From Actinomycetales bacterium (lineage in GTDB: Bacteria; Actinomycetota; Actinomycetes; Mycobacteriales; Mycobacteriaceae), in assembly GCA_012838715.1 (NCBI GenBank), contig DUOR01000023.1, positions 1 through 6,740 on the forward strand: a stretch of 6,740 bases of DNA. Reading direction: 5' to 3'. Positions 5,003 to 6,740 of this stretch are shown in pieces (position 1 is the first letter of the stretch; every line of letters starts with the position of its first letter). The notes under the pieces are model-generated. The model was not told where the DNA came from and searched no databases. It worked only from the letters and a program-made list of their open reading frames with translations. The position numbers and the translations under genes were made by a program.

Positions 5003-6679
5003 CGGGATTCCCGGAATCGGCGGCGGGGGCTGCGGGGCGCGCGGGGGCTGCTCCGCGGATGAGCGGTGCTTCCGTCGGCCGCGGGGTGACAGCGGCGGGT
5101 TGAGGAGGACGGGGCCCGGGGTGAACGGCGCCCAGCTCCGGTGAATCCGGAGTGCCCGGGCGTCGGGGTCCTCCGGCTGCGCCCACCCTTCGTCCTCGGC
5201 GAGCCGCAGGGCCTCCATATATTCCGCGTGCTCCCGGAGCTTGCGCGGATGGTCGGCCATGTCCCGGCGGTAGTTCTCGTGGGCTTCGTCGTGGGCGGCC
5301 TGGTCCCGGGCCGCCTTGGTGGCCCGCTCCATTTCCTCGAAGTCCGCCGTGTCGCGCATCTTCCTCCGGTTGAAGGAGCGGAGGGTTTCCGCGGTGCGCG
5401 TGGCCCGCTGGTCGAAGGTCTGCCGGCCGAGCCCCGCCATGGGGCCGGTCGGGACGCTCGCCAGGGTCTCGGAACCGTCGCGGGAGGTCCAGGTCTCCGA
5501 GTCGTCGGCATGCTTGGTCACGTCCCACAGGCCCGCGGTCTTGAGGTTGTGGTGGCGGCGACAGAGGCAATGCAAATTTCGCGTGTCGGTTGGTCCTCCC
5601 GCGGCCGGGTCGTCGTGGTCGTACGGCTGGATATGGTCGATGTCGCATTTGTGGGCCGGCGTCTCGCACCCGGGGAAGCGGCACGTGCCGTCGCGACCGC
5701 GGACGCGGGCCTTCTGGGCCTCGCCCGGCACGTATCCGCCGATGCGGGAGTCGCCGGACCACCGCATGTGGGTGGCGCGGCCGCACCATTCCTCGGTGGC
5801 CACGCGATCCAGCCAGCCCGCGCCCTCGAGCCACGCGGGACCGCCGGCGGCATCGCGGTAGATGTTGATGACCATCCGCGGCCGCACCGTGCCCCTCGCC
5901 ATGTGGATCAGCGCGTCGGGCCAGGTGCATTCCTCGCCGCCGCGGATGATCTCGTCGCGGACGGCGGTGAGGGCCGCCTCGAGCTCGACCATGCGGTCGC
6001 GGGTGAGAAGTGCTTTGAGCATGCCGAAGTCGGCGGTCTCGCCGAGGCCGTCGGTCTGGATGGAAAGGTCCTCGCCGTCGGTGCGCGGGTGCACCGATTC
6101 GTCGTCGTCGGGGGGAGTGACCTCGGGTTCGAGTTCGTTGATGAGCCTGCGGAGACCGTTGCGCACGGAAAAAGGGCCCGGCAACGCCTGGTCGATCTTG
6201 GCCGGGGTGAAAGCCGCGAGAAGATGCGCCTCGAGGGCGGGGATGTGGGAATCGTCGACGGATTCGGTCGCCTTCGCGATGACGATCAGAGTGAACATGG
6301 GGACGTGCCCGCGGGATTCGGCGTCCTCGCGGAACTTCGGCATGCGGCGCAGCATGATGCCCACGTCGCAGTACTTCATGGTCTGGCCCTTGCCGGCGCC
6401 GATGCGGCCGCCCATCAGGGCGCAATGATCCTCGACGTCGTCGTCCGGCTCCGGCGTGCAGGCAACCGCGATTGCGAGGTCGCCGCGGTTCCGGGCCCGC
6501 GCAAGTTCGGCGAGCGGGTCGCCGGGACGCTCATTGCGGAAACGGGCGGGGTTGCCCGGAGCGGGGTTCGGGCGCTCGTCGTTCGGCTGGTTGGTGTTCG
6601 GCGGCGTGTGATCCGGCTGGTTGGGGTTCGGTCGCTCGTCGTCCGGCTGATTGTCGTTCGGTCGTGGGATACCCGGCAT
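4997..6679 (-). CDS. DUF222/HNH endonuclease-domain protein
   Basis: The 560-residue protein is a member of the DUF222 plus HNH family, found in many copies in actinobacterial genomes and of uncertain role. The middle (about 56-320) is the DUF222-like helical region. The HNH domain (about 330-382) is intact: C333 and C338 plus C371 and C373 as likely metal-site cysteines, D348-H349 in CDIDHIQP, N368, and H376-H377 in LCRRHHNLK. After it come a charged, helical segment (about 423-500) and a Pro-rich tail ending PPPPIPGIPF. Residues 8-39 are Asn/Pro/Asp-rich with a 12-residue unit repeated at 8-19 and 28-39, probably disordered. The ATG at 6679 is supported by AGGGGG at 6690-6685, 5 bp upstream. 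It converges on bsaP with a 73-bp gap. Nuclease activity is plausible because the motif is complete, but the biological target is unknown; some relatives sit in or near mobile elements, and nothing here shows that. Confidence 0.9.
   Translation of the reverse strand: MPGIPRPNDNQPDDERPNPNQPDHTPPNTNQPNDERPNPAPGNPARFRNERPGDPLAELARARNRGDLAIAVACTPEPDDDVEDHCALMGGRIGAGKGQTMKYCDVGIMLRRMPKFREDAESRGHVPMFTLIVIAKATESVDDSHIPALEAHLLAAFTPAKIDQALPGPFSVRNGLRRLINELEPEVTPPDDDESVHPRTDGEDLSIQTDGLGETADFGMLKALLTRDRMVELEAALTAVRDEIIRGGEECTWPDALIHMARGTVRPRMVINIYRDAAGGPAWLEGAGWLDRVATEEWCGRATHMRWSGDSRIGGYVPGEAQKARVRGRDGTCRFPGCETPAHKCDIDHIQPYDHDDPAAGGPTDTRNLHCLCRRHHNLKTAGLWDVTKHADDSETWTSRDGSETLASVPTGPMAGLGRQTFDQRATRTAETLRSFNRRKMRDTADFEEMERATKAARDQAAHDEAHENYRRDMADHPRKLREHAEYMEALRLAEDEGWAQPEDPDARALRIHRSWAPFTPGPVLLNPPLSPRGRRKHRSSAEQPPRAPQPPPPIPGIPF
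6563..6658 (-). repeat. 36-bp direct repeats in the 5' end of the HNH gene
   Basis: Segments 6563-6598 and 6623-6658 match at 31 of 36 positions by direct comparison, and the 24 bp between them begin another partial unit (CCGGCTGGTTGGGGTTCGG at 6613-6631). They encode the repeated N-[DT]-N-Q-P-[DN]-D-E-R-P-N-P unit of the N-terminal tail. The repeats stay in frame, so the gene is intact. Confidence 0.8.
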
Positions 6680-6684
6680 GTCGT

Positions 6685-6690
6685 CCCCCT
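6685..6690 (-). promoter_or_regulatory. Ribosome binding site of the HNH gene
   Basis: AGGGGG on the minus strand, followed by ACGAC and then the ATG at 6679, is a strong Shine-Dalgarno sequence at normal spacing. It fixes the start upstream of the repetitive N-terminal tail rather than at a later internal ATG. Confidence 0.7.
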
Positions 6691-6716
6691 GGTGACGCGC
6701 TCGTGGTGGGGTGCCC

Positions 6717-6736
6717 GGGCGGAATTCTCTCCGCCC
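6717..6736. repeat. 7-bp-arm hairpin upstream of the HNH gene
   Basis: GGGCGGA and TCCGCCC form perfect 7-bp arms around a 6-base loop (ATTCTC). On the plus strand it is followed by CTTCG-type sequence at the window edge, and on the minus strand by GGGCACC, so no T-run is visible in either direction. It could be a terminator of a gene beyond the right edge, a structured leader element of the HNH gene, or a protein-binding site; the window does not decide between these. Confidence 0.5.
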
Positions 6737-6740
6737 TTCG

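Noticed and set aside
5003..5018. GATTC-CCG-GAATC inverted repeat near the HNH 3' end considered as a terminator or operator
   Set aside because: It is inside coding sequence for the PIPGIPF tail, has short arms and no T-run; the Pro/Gly codons explain it.
4971..6425. A 484-codon minus-strand frame overlapping the HNH gene
   Set aside because: It is the HNH gene read in another frame: rich in Arg, Pro and His and without domain motifs. The 560-residue frame has intact DUF222/HNH motifs and a good ribosome binding site.

Overview
The window is GC-rich, gene-dense chromosomal DNA from an actinobacterium, most likely Corynebacterium or a close relative in the Mycobacteriales. The evidence is a mycobacterial-type biotin synthase followed by a BsaP-like small protein, a BioQ-type TetR regulator next to glgX (as I recall the C. 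glutamicum order, from memory), a DUF222/HNH protein of the kind common in these genomes, and several starts that look leaderless. No rRNA, tRNA, CRISPR array, insertion sequence or prophage gene was seen.

Layout, left to right. (1) 1-214, minus: the first 71 codons of an unidentified protein that runs off the left edge. (2) 215-417: a divergent control region with a perfect 6-3-6 inverted repeat and a plausible promoter for the next gene. (3) 418-648, plus: a 76-residue HigA-type helix-turn-helix protein with no toxin gene beside it. (4) 662-2803, minus: glgX, a full-length GH13 glycogen debranching enzyme, converging on the HigA-like gene with a 13-bp gap. (5) 2880-3440, minus: a TetR-family regulator assigned as BioQ. 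(6) 3441-3579: the divergent bioQ/bioB control region with two GAAC-N3-GTTC palindromes that match the known BioQ operator type and flank the bioB promoter. (7) 3580-4590 and 4594-4923, plus: bioB and bsaP, separated by 3 bp. (8) 4924-4996: a short convergent gap holding a 16-bp tandem repeat. (9) 4997-6679, minus: a 560-residue DUF222/HNH nuclease-like protein with a repetitive Asn/Pro/Asp-rich N-terminus. (10) 6680-6740: its leader, with a good ribosome binding site and a 7-bp-arm hairpin at the window edge.

The coherent unit is the biotin module. BioQ probably represses the divergent bioB-bsaP operon. BioB performs the last step of biotin synthesis, sulfur insertion into dethiobiotin, and BsaP is the small cysteine-containing partner that BioB enzymes of this lineage are known to need. 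The most informative detail is that this BioB has no cysteine where E. coli BioB uses Cys128 as a [2Fe-2S] ligand, while the adjacent BsaP offers a C-x2-C-x16-C-x2-H set. The other genes (GlgX, the HigA-like regulator, the HNH protein) have no obvious functional link to biotin. I found no wholly unknown system. The best leads are the BioB/BsaP ligand question, the operator architecture, and a run of candidate leaderless minus-strand genes.
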